Assembly: GCF_017745095.1 (NCBI RefSeq)
Contig: NZ_JAGHZZ010000006.1
Location: forward strand, 288,926-352,925
Reading direction: 5' to 3'
Source: Sporocytophaga sp.
Lineage (GTDB): Bacteria > Bacteroidota > Bacteroidia > Cytophagales > Cytophagaceae
Length of the DNA: 64,000 nucleotides
The position numbers and the translations under genes were made by a program. The notes under the pieces were generated by a model. That model was given only the letters and a program-made list of their open reading frames with translations, was not told the DNA's origin and did no database searches. Shown here piece by piece: positions 1 through 8,834 of the stretch (positions are counted from its first letter, which is position 1; the number at the start of each line of letters is the position of its first letter).

Positions 1-443
1 GAACTATTAACTATCCGTTGATTCTTGGAGTAGCTGCAATTGTTTTCTTTTTCCTCTTCCTGTTTTATATGCTGTTTGGAAAGGCGATTGTCAGGAGCTA
101 CAAACTTTATGTGATAAGAAAAGCACATCTCACATTTTTGAGAAACTTTGAAAAGCATGAAAAAGAATTTAAGGCAGAAAATGATCCAGATATTGTAGAA
201 CGAGCATTAAATTTATGGAAGATTTATCTTACCAGATTAGAAAATATTCCTGTAAATACTTATACCACTACGGAAATCATTGATCTTTATAAGCAGGAAG
301 ATTTACAGCAAGGATTACAGGATATTGATAGAGCTATATACGGAGGGCTAGTATCTGCCGCACCCACAAGATCTTTGACTATTCTTAAAAAATTTACCAA
401 TAAAAGATTTCTCGAAGTAAAGAATAAATTGAGCAATGTTTGA
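1..443 (+). CDS. Bat-operon membrane protein, 5' partial
   Basis: The reading frame is open from the left edge; the residues before the first possible start (TTG at 18) read TINYP and continue without a stop, so the true start is probably outside the window. One strong transmembrane helix (residues about 3-22 from the TTG) is followed by a basic, helical cytoplasmic tail of about 115 residues with no enzyme motif that I recognise. The stop overlaps the batA start by 8 bp, so the two are translationally coupled. In Bacteroidetes this slot, between the MoxR/DUF58 genes and batA, is usually filled by a small membrane protein of the aerotolerance operon. The role here is inferred from position only. 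Confidence 0.7.
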   Translation, partial: TINYPLILGVAAIVFFFLFLFYMLFGKAIVRSYKLYVIRKAHLTFLRNFEKHEKEFKAENDPDIVERALNLWKIYLTRLENIPVNTYTTTEIIDLYKQEDLQQGLQDIDRAIYGGLVSAAPTRSLTILKKFTNKRFLEVKNKLSNV

Positions 444-1491
444 TTTTTTAAAAGATATATCAGACTGGTTTTCCTGGAGTTGGTTTCTTCCTTCGACTTT
501 GAGATCCTATCATTGGGACTCACCTTACTTTCTATATCTCATTCCGATAATTCCCCTTTTAGTCTTACTTAGATGGGCATTTTATTATCGTTTTAGGCAA
601 AAGATGGATGTTGCTTTCCCTTTAAAGGACCTCAACTATTCTTGGTTCATTGGTAAACTCAGGTTTATTCCATATTTTTTTATCATTATCAGTATCTGGC
701 TTTTGCTTGTAGCATTGGCCCGCCCGCAAAAGGCTGATGAAACTGCAGAAGTCTTTAAGGAAGGGATTGATATTGTCCTGGTCTTGGACATTTCAGAATC
801 AATGGAATTAGAAGATCTGCATCCTGATCGACTCTCTGCAGCTAAAAATATTGCTTCACGTTTTATAGAATCCAGAAAGGAAGACAGGATAGGTCTTGTA
901 GTTTTCTCAGGTGATGCCTTTTCTTTATCACCATTAACAACAGACCATCAGTTGGTGCAGAGCTTCATTGCAGAACTGTCTTCTGGAATGATAGAAAGCG
1001 GAGGCTCTGCCATTGGAAATGCAATAGGAGTAGCAATTAACAGACTACGTGAATCTCAATCAAAATCAAAAGTGATGATTGTGATCAGCGATGGGGAAAA
1101 TACAGCCGGAAATCTGAACCCACTCATGGCAGCTAAACTGGCAAAAGCATTCGGAATAAAAATATATTCCATAGCAATTGGCCGTGAAGGAAAGGTCGCC
1201 TGGGGAAACGATACAAACGGCAAAAAAGCATATGTCGAATCTCATCTGGATGAATCCACATTAAGAAAAATTGCCCAAATAAGTGAGGGTAGATTTTTCA
1301 GAGCCTCCAATAGAAAAGCATTGGAACAAACCTTTACTCTTATAGATTCATACGAAAAAGGAATCATCAGAGAAAACAGATTCAAAAATACTCGTGATTA
1401 TTATCAGGTTTATTTATTCTGGGCAATGATAATTTACCTGTTATGGTTGTTTTTAAAATCCACTTTTATCTCTAATGCATTGGAGGATTAA
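436..1491 (+). CDS. batA: BatA-like von Willebrand factor A domain membrane protein
   Basis: This is a Bat (Bacteroides aerotolerance) family protein. N-terminal membrane helices (about residues 28-48 and 76-95) precede a periplasmic or cytoplasmic-facing VWA domain (about 110-305), and a last helix lies near 326-345. The MIDAS metal site is visible as DISES near residue 115, with a downstream threonine in the SPLTTD segment and the SDGEN loop. VWA proteins of this operon work with MoxR AAA+ ATPases and DUF58 proteins; the exact substrate is unknown. It is coupled to the preceding gene by an 8-bp overlap. Its stop overlaps the convergent LysE-type gene by 4 bp, so batB and batC do not follow directly, unlike in many Bacteroidetes. 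Confidence 0.88.
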   Translation: MFDFLKDISDWFSWSWFLPSTLRSYHWDSPYFLYLIPIIPLLVLLRWAFYYRFRQKMDVAFPLKDLNYSWFIGKLRFIPYFFIIISIWLLLVALARPQKADETAEVFKEGIDIVLVLDISESMELEDLHPDRLSAAKNIASRFIESRKEDRIGLVVFSGDAFSLSPLTTDHQLVQSFIAELSSGMIESGGSAIGNAIGVAINRLRESQSKSKVMIVISDGENTAGNLNPLMAAKLAKAFGIKIYSIAIGREGKVAWGNDTNGKKAYVESHLDESTLRKIAQISEGRFFRASNRKALEQTFTLIDSYEKGIIRENRFKNTRDYYQVYLFWAMIIYLLWLFLKSTFISNALED

Positions 1492-2123
1492 TACATTGTT
1501 TTACCAGTAAAGGCCGAGACCAGGAAATTAACTCCAATCAGAATCAATATCCCTCCCAACAGCTTATTCAAAATCAAAATTGTGTTATTAGTAAAAACCT
1601 TTTTGATTCGGTTAGCCAGGTAAGATTTAAGCACGTCCATTCCAAAAATTGCCAAGATCAAAATAGAAAAAAAAGTAAATACATCAACCTGATTATCGCT
1701 GTATTTAACGCTAACAACGCTGGTAAGAGCAAGCCAGTAAAAGAATGTTGAAGGATTCAAGAAATTTAATGCTATTCCTTTAATAATGAAGTTGCCTTTT
1801 TTATACTCCTTTTGAATAGGCTCCAGACCAACTTTTTTATCTTCAGGTTTAAAAAAATAAAACAATCCAAACAGACACAAAACTGCACCTCCGGCCGATT
1901 TTATTATCTTTTCGAAATGTGCGTTATCTATAAAGTTTGAAATACCCAGATAAGATGCGAGAATAAAAAATACATCGCTCAATGCGACTCCCAAAGCGAA
2001 AAAGACCGCATACTTAAATGTTTTCTGAATACTTGTCTGAATGAGAGCAAAGAATACAGGACCGGGAAGCAATGCAAGCAAAGCCGCAAACCCAAGAGCA
2101 CTTGCTACAATTTCAGCCATCAA
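1488..2123 (-). CDS. LysE/RhtB family amino-acid exporter
   Basis: A 211-aa integral membrane protein with about six hydrophobic segments. Near the N terminus it has the family signature, a hydrophobic helix with LLALLPGPVFF, followed by a small-residue-rich second helix (FALGVALSD). LysE/RhtB/CadD superfamily proteins export amino acids or other small solutes; the substrate cannot be read from sequence. The start overlaps the stop of the upstream GH3 gene by 4 bp (ATGA), so the two form one minus-strand transcript. That pairing suggests, but does not show, that the exporter handles an amino acid or conjugate linked to the GH3 enzyme. Confidence 0.85.
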   Translation of the reverse strand: MMAEIVASALGFAALLALLPGPVFFALIQTSIQKTFKYAVFFALGVALSDVFFILASYLGISNFIDNAHFEKIIKSAGGAVLCLFGLFYFFKPEDKKVGLEPIQKEYKKGNFIIKGIALNFLNPSTFFYWLALTSVVSVKYSDNQVDVFTFFSILILAIFGMDVLKSYLANRIKKVFTNNTILILNKLLGGILILIGVNFLVSAFTGKTMY

Positions 2124-3673
2124 CGAGAGTTTTCAGTTTCCTGCTCCACAAATTTTGACCACTCCTCGAACAAAGCCTTTTTCATTACTCTTGGAAACTT
2201 ATTCTGTCCCCCTTCTTTTCCTTTGCTTTTAAACCATTTATAGAAAACAGCAGATGGAATTACTTTTACAAATATATCTTTCAGTGCGTGCCCTCTTTCT
2301 ACTCTATAATCATCGTTCAGTTGTTTCAGATGTTCATCCAATCGAAGTTTAAGCTTTTCCTGATCCACTTGTTGATCAGTACCAATAAACCATTGATGCG
2401 CAAACAGTGATTCATGCTCAATACCAGAAACTGTAAATTCTCTTATTTCAATATTGAACTCCTCAGAAATTTGATGTATCGCCTTATTCATGTTTTCAAC
2501 AGACAGGTGTTCACCACATAGGCTCAAAAAATGCTTTGTTCTTCCTGTAATGATTATTTCAGATTCGGCTTTGGATACCAATTTGATCACATCACCGATC
2601 AGATATCTCCAGGTTCCGGCATTTGTGCTCAGTAATAAAGCATAGTCTATCCCCTCTTCTATCTGATGAATCATCAATGTTTCAGGATTATCTACCAGAT
2701 CTCCCTCCTGATTAAAATTTTTTTCATTAAATGGGACAAACTCGAAAAATAATCCATTATCCAGAGCAAGCTTCATTGACTTGCTGTTTGGTACAGACTG
2801 GTATGCTATAAAACCTTCAGAAGCCAGATAAGTCTCCATATAAATCAAAGGCTTTCCGAGCAGTTTTTCAAATCCTTTTTTATAAGGTTCAAAAGAAACT
2901 CCACCATGCACAAATATCTTCAGGTTGGGCCAGACTTCGTGAATATTCTTAACCTTATGATATTCGATAATCCGCTCCATCATTATCTGAATCCAAGCAG
3001 GCACACCTACAACAAAGCCAATATCCCAGTTTTTGGCATTCTGGGTAATTTCATTCAGCTTTTTATCCCAATCTCTGTTTTTGGCAATCTTTCTTCCTGG
3101 TTTGTAAAAAAGGTGAAACCACAAAGGTATTTTACTAGCCTGGATGCCACTCAGATCTCCTTCATAATATGAACCTGCTTTAAGTAGCTCGGTGCTTCCT
3201 CCAAGCATAAGAATTTCTTTTTCAAAAACTTCACTTGGAAGATCATATGCCGAAAGAGAAAGGATCTGTTGAATTCCGGTTCGCTTGTTGGATTTGATCA
3301 TATCCTTTGTCAAAGGAATATGTTTGGTGGCAGCTTCTGAAGTACCGGAACTCAGTGCAAAATATCTAACTATTCCCGGCCAGGTGACATCACGTTCTCC
3401 TGCTTTGCTTTTATGCCACCATTTATTAAATAACTTATTATAATTCCATACGGGTACATTCTTTTTATATTCTGTATAAAAGCTTTCTCCCCCGTTGTTA
3501 AAGCTCTGAAGTATTCTTTGAAAATGATAATGCTGCCCAAACTGTGTTTCTGAGGCTTTCTTCAAGAGCTTTTTCAGCTCTTTCTTTTGCATTTCAAATG
3601 CAGAACGTTGCTCACTCTCAATCTTTTTGCCTAGCTTAATCCCTTTGTTTAATATAGCACCAAATAACGCCAT
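2120..3673 (-). CDS. GH3 auxin-responsive promoter family acyl-adenylating enzyme
   Basis: The 517-aa length and motifs fit the GH3 family, an ANL-like group that adenylates carboxylic acids and in plants joins them to amino acids. Visible landmarks are an ALSSGTSEAATKHIP segment near residue 110 (P-loop-like nucleotide motif), METYLASEGF near 280 and a GTWRYLIGD box near 355 that contacts the nucleotide in GH3 enzymes. Bacterial members are common in Bacteroidetes but mostly uncharacterised. It is the first gene of a two-gene minus-strand unit with the LysE-type exporter. The acid and amine substrates are unknown. Confidence 0.88.
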   Translation of the reverse strand: MALFGAILNKGIKLGKKIESEQRSAFEMQKKELKKLLKKASETQFGQHYHFQRILQSFNNGGESFYTEYKKNVPVWNYNKLFNKWWHKSKAGERDVTWPGIVRYFALSSGTSEAATKHIPLTKDMIKSNKRTGIQQILSLSAYDLPSEVFEKEILMLGGSTELLKAGSYYEGDLSGIQASKIPLWFHLFYKPGRKIAKNRDWDKKLNEITQNAKNWDIGFVVGVPAWIQIMMERIIEYHKVKNIHEVWPNLKIFVHGGVSFEPYKKGFEKLLGKPLIYMETYLASEGFIAYQSVPNSKSMKLALDNGLFFEFVPFNEKNFNQEGDLVDNPETLMIHQIEEGIDYALLLSTNAGTWRYLIGDVIKLVSKAESEIIITGRTKHFLSLCGEHLSVENMNKAIHQISEEFNIEIREFTVSGIEHESLFAHQWFIGTDQQVDQEKLKLRLDEHLKQLNDDYRVERGHALKDIFVKVIPSAVFYKWFKSKGKEGGQNKFPRVMKKALFEEWSKFVEQETENSR

Positions 3674-3819
3674 TCCTGCCAGTTTTTTTAAAAGATTTTT
3701 AACTTAAACTAATTATCTCTCCAACCTATTGCAATAATAATGCTAAGATAAATTGAAGAATTTAAACTTTTATCTATTTTTTAGTAAAATTACGTGGTTT
3801 TACGAGCAAAAAGACCTAA

Positions 3820-4494
3820 ATGAGTATTTCACAAAATCTTCAGAAAATCCGATCTTTTTTAGATCCATATAAAACTAAATTAATTGCTGTATCTAAAACC
3901 TATCCTTCCGATACAGTTTTAGAAGCCTATAACTCAGGACAAACAGATTTTGGAGAAAATAAAGTTCAGGAACTCATGTCAAAATATGAAGTTCTTCCTA
4001 AAAATATTCGCTGGCATCTGATCGGTCACCTGCAAAGCAATAAAATCAAATACATTGCTCCATTCATTCATTTGATTCACTCTGTAGATTCTTTCAAATT
4101 ATTAAAAGAAATTAATAAAGAAGCTGAAAAAAATAACCGGATTATTAATTGCCTCTTACAAATACACATAGCTCAGGAAGAAACTAAATTTGGCTTTTCG
4201 GAAGAAGAGCTTTTCACAACGATTCAATCTGAAGAACTCGAAGAACTTAAGTACATCAAAATAACTGGATTGATGGGAATGGCAAGTAATACTGACAATG
4301 AAGATCAGATAAAGAAAGAATTTCAGCATATACAAAAACTCTTTAGTCAGATTAAATCTTCAGCCCAGACAGAACAGATAAAAATGGAAGAATTGTCTAT
4401 TGGTATGAGTTCTGATTATAAATTAGCATGCGAATCCGGAAGTACTATGGTGCGTGTTGGAAGCGCCATATTCGGATCTAGAAATTACTTATAA
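3820..4494 (+). CDS. YggS/PLPBP family pyridoxal phosphate homeostasis protein
   Basis: A 224-aa fold-type III PLP-binding protein. The PLP lysine is expected in the VSKTYP segment (Lys26), followed by FGENKVQEL and the WHLIGHLQSNK motif, all typical of YggS/PROSC. The C-terminal LSIGMSSDY and VRVGSAIFG segments bind the PLP phosphate in the family. These proteins have no firm catalytic activity and buffer PLP and amino/keto-acid pools. The ATG lies about 147 bp from the divergent GH3 gene and is followed 11 bp after its stop by the DUF423 gene, so the two are probably cotranscribed. Confidence 0.93.
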   Translation: MSISQNLQKIRSFLDPYKTKLIAVSKTYPSDTVLEAYNSGQTDFGENKVQELMSKYEVLPKNIRWHLIGHLQSNKIKYIAPFIHLIHSVDSFKLLKEINKEAEKNNRIINCLLQIHIAQEETKFGFSEEELFTTIQSEELEELKYIKITGLMGMASNTDNEDQIKKEFQHIQKLFSQIKSSAQTEQIKMEELSIGMSSDYKLACESGSTMVRVGSAIFGSRNYL

Positions 4495-4505
4495 ATCAAA
4501 ATTGT

Positions 4506-4883
4506 ATGCATAAATTATTCTTAACGGCAGGTTCCCTTTCAGGGGCTTTATCAGTAATGATCGGAGCTTTCGGTGCTCATAAATTAAAAGATTATCTTCT
4601 AAAAGTTGGAAGGACTGAAGTATTTGAAACAGCTGTAAAATATCAGTTTTACCACACTTTTGCCCTGTTATTCATCGGACTATTGCTCTTGATCAAAGGT
4701 GATATCAAAACCCTTAATTACTCAGGGTACTGTTTTATAACGGGAGTTATAATATTTAGTGGTTCCCTTTATGTACTTTGTCTTACAAATGTATCTAAAT
4801 GGGGAGCAGTAACTCCTATCGGAGGATTATTCCTTATTGCCGGATGGATCTTTGCCTTGATAAGTATTATGAAAAACTTTTAA
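4506..4883 (+). CDS. DUF423 family small membrane protein (YgdD-like)
   Basis: A 125-aa inner-membrane protein with four hydrophobic segments (about residues 5-25, 44-64, 70-92 and 97-120). It shows the DUF423 signature: a Gly/Ala-rich first helix with GAFGAHKLKD, then FETAVKYQFYHTFALL. The family is widespread and has no settled function. It starts 11 bp after the YggS-like gene on the same strand and converges on the DUF1573 gene, with only 10 bp between stops. Confidence 0.9.
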   Translation: MHKLFLTAGSLSGALSVMIGAFGAHKLKDYLLKVGRTEVFETAVKYQFYHTFALLFIGLLLLIKGDIKTLNYSGYCFITGVIIFSGSLYVLCLTNVSKWGAVTPIGGLFLIAGWIFALISIMKNF

Positions 4884-4893
4884 GAGCATTAGG

Positions 4894-5295
4894 TTATTTC
4901 TTAGGCTGGACATTAACCACTATATTAACTCTTGCAGGATTGTTAGTTGCATTGCTTAGTATAGTAATCACCTTGGTTAACCGGCCTTCTTTTCCTTCCG
5001 AATTGAATTTTACAAGAATTTCACCTTCTTTACCAGGCATCACAGGGTCTTTAGAAAATTTAGGAACTGTACATCCGCATGTTGTAAGTACTTCTCTTAA
5101 CATCAGCGGAGCATTTCCTGTATTTATAAACTTAAAAACATGCTTTACCGAATCTCCCTGCACTATGTCTCCAAACTCAAATGACTTTTCTGCAAATTCG
5201 AGAATCGCACCATTGGCAGTCTGTGCTTTAACCTGAAGGTTAAAAAACAACGTTAAAAAAAGAGTAAGGCTATATAGGAGAGGCTTCATATTCAT
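4894..5295 (-). CDS. DUF1573 family exported protein
   Basis: A 133-aa protein with a signal peptide: a Lys near the N terminus, a hydrophobic stretch over residues about 5-19 and a predicted cleavage after VKAQ. The mature part is one DUF1573 (Ig-like, ASH-type) domain with the family's FEFGDIVQGD and FKFINTGNAPL segments and the TTCGCTVP motif. DUF1573 proteins are abundant in Bacteroidetes, are exported, and lack a proven role. An in-frame ATG two codons downstream is an equally good start. It is a single gene converging on the DUF423 gene. Confidence 0.9.
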   Translation of the reverse strand: MNMKPLLYSLTLFLTLFFNLQVKAQTANGAILEFAEKSFEFGDIVQGDSVKHVFKFINTGNAPLMLREVLTTCGCTVPKFSKDPVMPGKEGEILVKFNSEGKEGRLTKVITILSNATNNPARVNIVVNVQPKK

Positions 5296-5339
5296 ATTCC
5301 AATTTTTTCTCTTAAAACTAACAATTTTCCTGCCATTTA

Positions 5340-6749
5340 TCAGAAAAATTTAGTGTTAAAATTCACAAGAAACAATTCCTCAGATGCTCTGGTAACTGCG
5401 GTATATAACCATCTTGCAAATTCTTTATTGACCTGCTCCTCCGTCAGATATCCCTGATCCACAAAAACAGCTTTCCATTGCCCCCCTTGTGATTTGTGAC
5501 AGGTCAAAGCATAAGCAAACTTTACCTGAAGAGCATTTAGATATGGATCTTTCCTGATAGCATCTACCCTATCTTTCTTGGTCTTTATATCGAGGTAATC
5601 CTGAAGTACTGAGTCGTAAAGCTTTTTATTCTCCTCTTGCGATATGGAAGGAGTAGAACTATGAAGAGTGTCAAGAAAGATCAGGGTTTCGAAAGCTGGT
5701 AAATCCGGATAATCAATCAACTGAAGTTCAACTTTTGCAAAGCGAAAACCATGGGCATCAGTTATGCTTCTGATTTTCCTGACCTCCGCAAAATCACCAT
5801 TGGCAATAAAGCCCGGGGTTGTGCCTTCTTCTAAAACTGTATAGTTGTTTCTGACAACCATTAGCAGATCTCCTGCTTCAATTTCACTTTCACAGAAGCG
5901 TATTGCCCTACGAATGTAGTTATTATATTGAGTGGCGGCCTTGTTAGACCTGCAAATGATAACAGTATTTTCTTCTCCATACTTGTCGTAAGCGTATCTC
6001 AGGCCTTCCTCAAGCTTCTCTCCTGTCATACGGTAAAAGTCTTTATATCCTTTGGTCGTAAAACGAATATCGAAATTATCTTTAGTTAATTTAGTACGGA
6101 GAGAAGTCGCATTGTATAATATACCGGAGGCTTGCTCCTGTCTTACTACTTCATTGAGTTCGTATTCTACAAGATCAATTCCGAAATTGTGTTGAAGATA
6201 ATCGCCTTCCAGCGCCTGGCTTATTTCCCTTTTTATTGGCGGAAGCTGGGCATTATCACCAATCAGCATTAATCGGTTCGACTTTTTCTCAAATACAAAT
6301 TCAACCAGGTCAGTTAACAATTTTCTTTCTCCAAAATCTCCATCATCAGAAATCATAGAAGCCTCGTCAACTATGAAAAGTGTATTGGCAAAAAGATTCT
6401 TTTTTCTTCTGAATTGGAGATTTCCACTGGCTGAATCCTCTTCCCTAACATAGATTTGTTTATGAATGGTAAAAGCTTTTCGGCCTGAATAGTTGCTCAT
6501 AACCTTTGCTGCCCTACCAGTTGGCGCCATCAATACAACGGGCATTTCCAACGTATCCAAAGCCTTTACAAGAGCACTTACCAAGGTTGTTTTACCCGTT
6601 CCGGCATATCCCTTTAATAGAAAGACCGGCTTTTTCATTTGTCTTGAAAAGAGGAAATCGTCAAGCATTTTAAATACAGCTTGCTGACCGTAGGTTGGTT
6701 CAAATGGGAAGTTAGAGGAAATTAAAGCTGAAGGTCGCACAGGATACAA
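5340..6749 (-). CDS. RecD-like superfamily 1B DNA helicase
   Basis: A 469-aa ATP-dependent helicase of the RecD2/Dda type. Motifs in order are Walker A GYAGTGKTT (about residue 47), motif II VDEASM (about 128), motif III GDNAQLPPI (about 164), a UvrD_C_2-like segment ALTCHKSQGGQW (about 415) and motif VI YTAVTRASE (about 450). The N-terminal inhibitory domain of full RecD2 is missing, as is usual for the short Bacteroidetes version. It likely acts in DNA repair or replication-fork processing. The start is TTG at 6749; no ATG lies near, and the family usually begins close to the FPFEPT segment. It diverges from the Nudix pair with only 22 bp between them. Confidence 0.87.
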   Translation of the reverse strand: MYPVRPSALISSNFPFEPTYGQQAVFKMLDDFLFSRQMKKPVFLLKGYAGTGKTTLVSALVKALDTLEMPVVLMAPTGRAAKVMSNYSGRKAFTIHKQIYVREEDSASGNLQFRRKKNLFANTLFIVDEASMISDDGDFGERKLLTDLVEFVFEKKSNRLMLIGDNAQLPPIKREISQALEGDYLQHNFGIDLVEYELNEVVRQEQASGILYNATSLRTKLTKDNFDIRFTTKGYKDFYRMTGEKLEEGLRYAYDKYGEENTVIICRSNKAATQYNNYIRRAIRFCESEIEAGDLLMVVRNNYTVLEEGTTPGFIANGDFAEVRKIRSITDAHGFRFAKVELQLIDYPDLPAFETLIFLDTLHSSTPSISQEENKKLYDSVLQDYLDIKTKKDRVDAIRKDPYLNALQVKFAYALTCHKSQGGQWKAVFVDQGYLTEEQVNKEFARWLYTAVTRASEELFLVNFNTKFF

Positions 6750-6771
6750 ATTTCCGATAAATTGCAGTAAT

Positions 6772-7272
6772 ATGGAAGAGCATCATCAGGAAATAATCAA
6801 TACTTACGGAAATAAAATACGTGTCAGAGTTTGTGGGTTACTATTCAGAAACTCTGACATACTATTAGTCAAGCACTTGACTATAGGAAAAAATAAATTC
6901 TTTTATGCCCCTCCAGGCGGAGGTGTAGATTTTGGCGAATCAGCTGAAGAATCCCTGATCCGTGAATTTTACGAAGAGACTGGGCTAATTGTAAGAATTA
7001 AATCATTCCTACTTACTCATGAATATCTTGAACCTCCATTGCACGCAATAGAACTTTTTTTTGAAGTTGAAGAAATTGGCGGAACACTTTCATTAGGAAC
7101 AGATCCAGAGATGGGACTGGAGAATCAGATCATTAAAGAAGTTAAATTCTGGAGCCTTTCTGAGATTCAAAAAAACGATGCTAGTTTGTTCCATAATATT
7201 TTCAGCCTTGCTAAAACCACTACTGAACTATTAAACCTTAAAGGTTATTTTCTTAATAGAGGAAATGATTAA
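6772..7272 (+). CDS. Nudix hydrolase, first of a tandem pair
   Basis: A 166-aa single-domain Nudix hydrolase. The Nudix box (G-x5-E-x7-REUxEExGU) is intact from about residue 48, with the FGESAEESL and REFYEETGL parts. The enzyme should hydrolyse a nucleoside diphosphate linked to another moiety; the substrate cannot be predicted. The next gene, 3 bp downstream, is a clear paralogue with the same layout, and the DNA is similar over most of the length, indicating a tandem duplication. It reads divergently from the RecD-like helicase. Confidence 0.9.
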   Translation: MEEHHQEIINTYGNKIRVRVCGLLFRNSDILLVKHLTIGKNKFFYAPPGGGVDFGESAEESLIREFYEETGLIVRIKSFLLTHEYLEPPLHAIELFFEVEEIGGTLSLGTDPEMGLENQIIKEVKFWSLSEIQKNDASLFHNIFSLAKTTTELLNLKGYFLNRGND

Positions 7273-7275
7273 GGT

Positions 7276-7794
7276 ATGGAAGATATAGATATAAAAGAAC
7301 TTCAACAAGATATAATCGATATCTATGGAAATAAAACCAGGGTTAAAGTTCGTGGATTATTATTCAGAAACCACTCCGATGTACTACTTATCAAGCACCT
7401 AACTATAGGAAAGAATAAATTCTATTATGCTCCACCAGGAGGTGGTATAGATTTTGGCGAATCAGCGGAGGAGTCTCTGATCCGGGAATTCTATGAAGAG
7501 ACCGGCCTAAGAGTCAAGATCAAAAATTTTCTTTTCACTCATGAATATCTCATTCCTCCATTTCATGAGGTTGAACTTTTCTTTGAAATAGAGGAAACAG
7601 GAGGAAAATTGAAAATAGGGGAAGACCCTGAGATGGAATCAGACAATCAGATCATAGAAGAAGTTAAATTCTGGAACCTTGGAGACATTCAAAAAAAAGA
7701 TGCTAGTTTGTTCCATAATATTTTTCGCCTGGGAAAAACCGAAACTGAACTATTAAATCTAAAAGGCTATTTTCTTCAGAAGGGAATTATTTGA
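7276..7794 (+). CDS. Nudix hydrolase, second of a tandem pair
   Basis: A 172-aa paralogue of the preceding Nudix protein, with an intact Nudix box near residue 55 (FGESAEESL then REFYEETGL) and the same flanking segments, for example KHLTIGKNKF and the ASLFHNIF tail. Its N terminus is about five residues longer. The two starts are about 500 bp apart and only 3 bp separate the genes, so they are cotranscribed. Keeping two intact active sites suggests that either dosage or substrate split has been selected; which one is unknown. Confidence 0.9.
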   Translation: MEDIDIKELQQDIIDIYGNKTRVKVRGLLFRNHSDVLLIKHLTIGKNKFYYAPPGGGIDFGESAEESLIREFYEETGLRVKIKNFLFTHEYLIPPFHEVELFFEIEETGGKLKIGEDPEMESDNQIIEEVKFWNLGDIQKKDASLFHNIFRLGKTETELLNLKGYFLQKGII

Positions 7795-7929
7795 GTTGTT
7801 TTTCCACATTTTAACATTTTTGTGGAAAAAATATTTTCAACAGTAAAAATTTGGTTAATTTTAAAGAGAAAATAGATTATTAACCATTTATCCACATTAT
7901 TCCCCAGGCAATGTGAATATCTTGTTAAG
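7795..7929. other. AT-rich gap with three DnaA-box-like 9-mers
   Basis: This gap holds TTTTCCACA at 7800-7808, its inverted copy TGTGGAAAA at 7821-7829 and a perfect consensus DnaA box TTATCCACA at 7888-7896. The segment between the last two is very AT-rich. The first two also form an inverted repeat (7799-7808 with 7821-7830) that could fold as a terminator-like hairpin for the Nudix pair. No dnaA or other origin-linked gene is in the window, so an origin or DnaA-titration role is only a possibility. Confidence 0.4.
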
Positions 7930-8820
7930 ATGGAAGAACTAACAGCACAGTACAAGTTAAATAAAAAAATAAAAGACGATCAGTTCAATGAGGACTTGAT
8001 TGCAAGGTATACATTATCACTTCAGGTAAGTAAAGACCTTTTCAGAATTTGCATTACAGATTCAGTAAAAAACAGGTGCCTGTTACTTGAAGATTATCAA
8101 TTACAGAATATACGCACACCTGATCAGTTGCTTGAGCAATTGAGTCTTCTTTACGAAGATCATGCATTGTTGCAAGCCGGCTTCTGGAAAGATGTAAGAC
8201 TAGCCATTAAAAATACTTGCTTCTCTTTAATACCTTTCTCCTTATTTGAAAAACAATATCTGAAAGACTACCTTCATATCAATTGTCATTTTTCTGATGA
8301 TAACAATGACGAAGTATATTATTATCGCCAGAATAGATTGGATGCTGTGAACATCTTTTCTGCGGATAAAAAAATAATAGAGTGGTTTAATTTAAGATAT
8401 CCTTCCAAAAAGGTAAAGATTGTACATCATACAAGTCCATTGATTGAAGGTGTTTTGCTTAGCGGGACCAATAAGCAGGATTTGTCAGTAGTGATCAATG
8501 TAGAAAATCAATACATGACCATTCTGGTTAAGCGTAGTAAAAATCTCGAATACTGTAATTCATTTAATTATATTAGTCCGGAAGATTTTGTTTACTTCAC
8601 GATGTTTGTGATGGACCAACTTCAGATCAATCCGGAAATGGTTCCTGTTACTATTTTCGGAGAAATCACTCCCGATTCGACCTTATATAAAAAGCTTTAT
8701 AAATATATCAAAAACATTTCATTCGGAGATAAGCCATCTAGCCTTCATTTCGGATATAACTTTGATGAAGTTTTCGACCATAAGTTTTTTGATCTATATA
8801 CCATGCACCTTTGTGAATAG
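7930..8820 (+). CDS. DUF3822 family protein
   Basis: A 296-aa soluble protein of the DUF3822 family, found in Bacteroidetes, typically just upstream of coaD or an RsmD-type methyltransferase gene. I see no signal peptide, membrane helix or catalytic motif. The pattern of alternating strands (for example DLSVVINVENQYMTILV near residue 183) is compatible with an actin-like ASKHA fold, but that is inference. It is followed 14 bp later by coaD on the same strand, matching the usual neighbourhood. Function unknown. Confidence 0.82.
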   Translation: MEELTAQYKLNKKIKDDQFNEDLIARYTLSLQVSKDLFRICITDSVKNRCLLLEDYQLQNIRTPDQLLEQLSLLYEDHALLQAGFWKDVRLAIKNTCFSLIPFSLFEKQYLKDYLHINCHFSDDNNDEVYYYRQNRLDAVNIFSADKKIIEWFNLRYPSKKVKIVHHTSPLIEGVLLSGTNKQDLSVVINVENQYMTILVKRSKNLEYCNSFNYISPEDFVYFTMFVMDQLQINPEMVPVTIFGEITPDSTLYKKLYKYIKNISFGDKPSSLHFGYNFDEVFDHKFFDLYTMHLCE

Positions 8821-8834
8821 CTCTAATTAAATCA

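Noticed and set aside
4799..5236. 145-codon plus-strand ORF across the DUF423 end and DUF1573 gene
   Set aside because: It overlaps two well-supported genes in other frames and its translation matches nothing I recognise.
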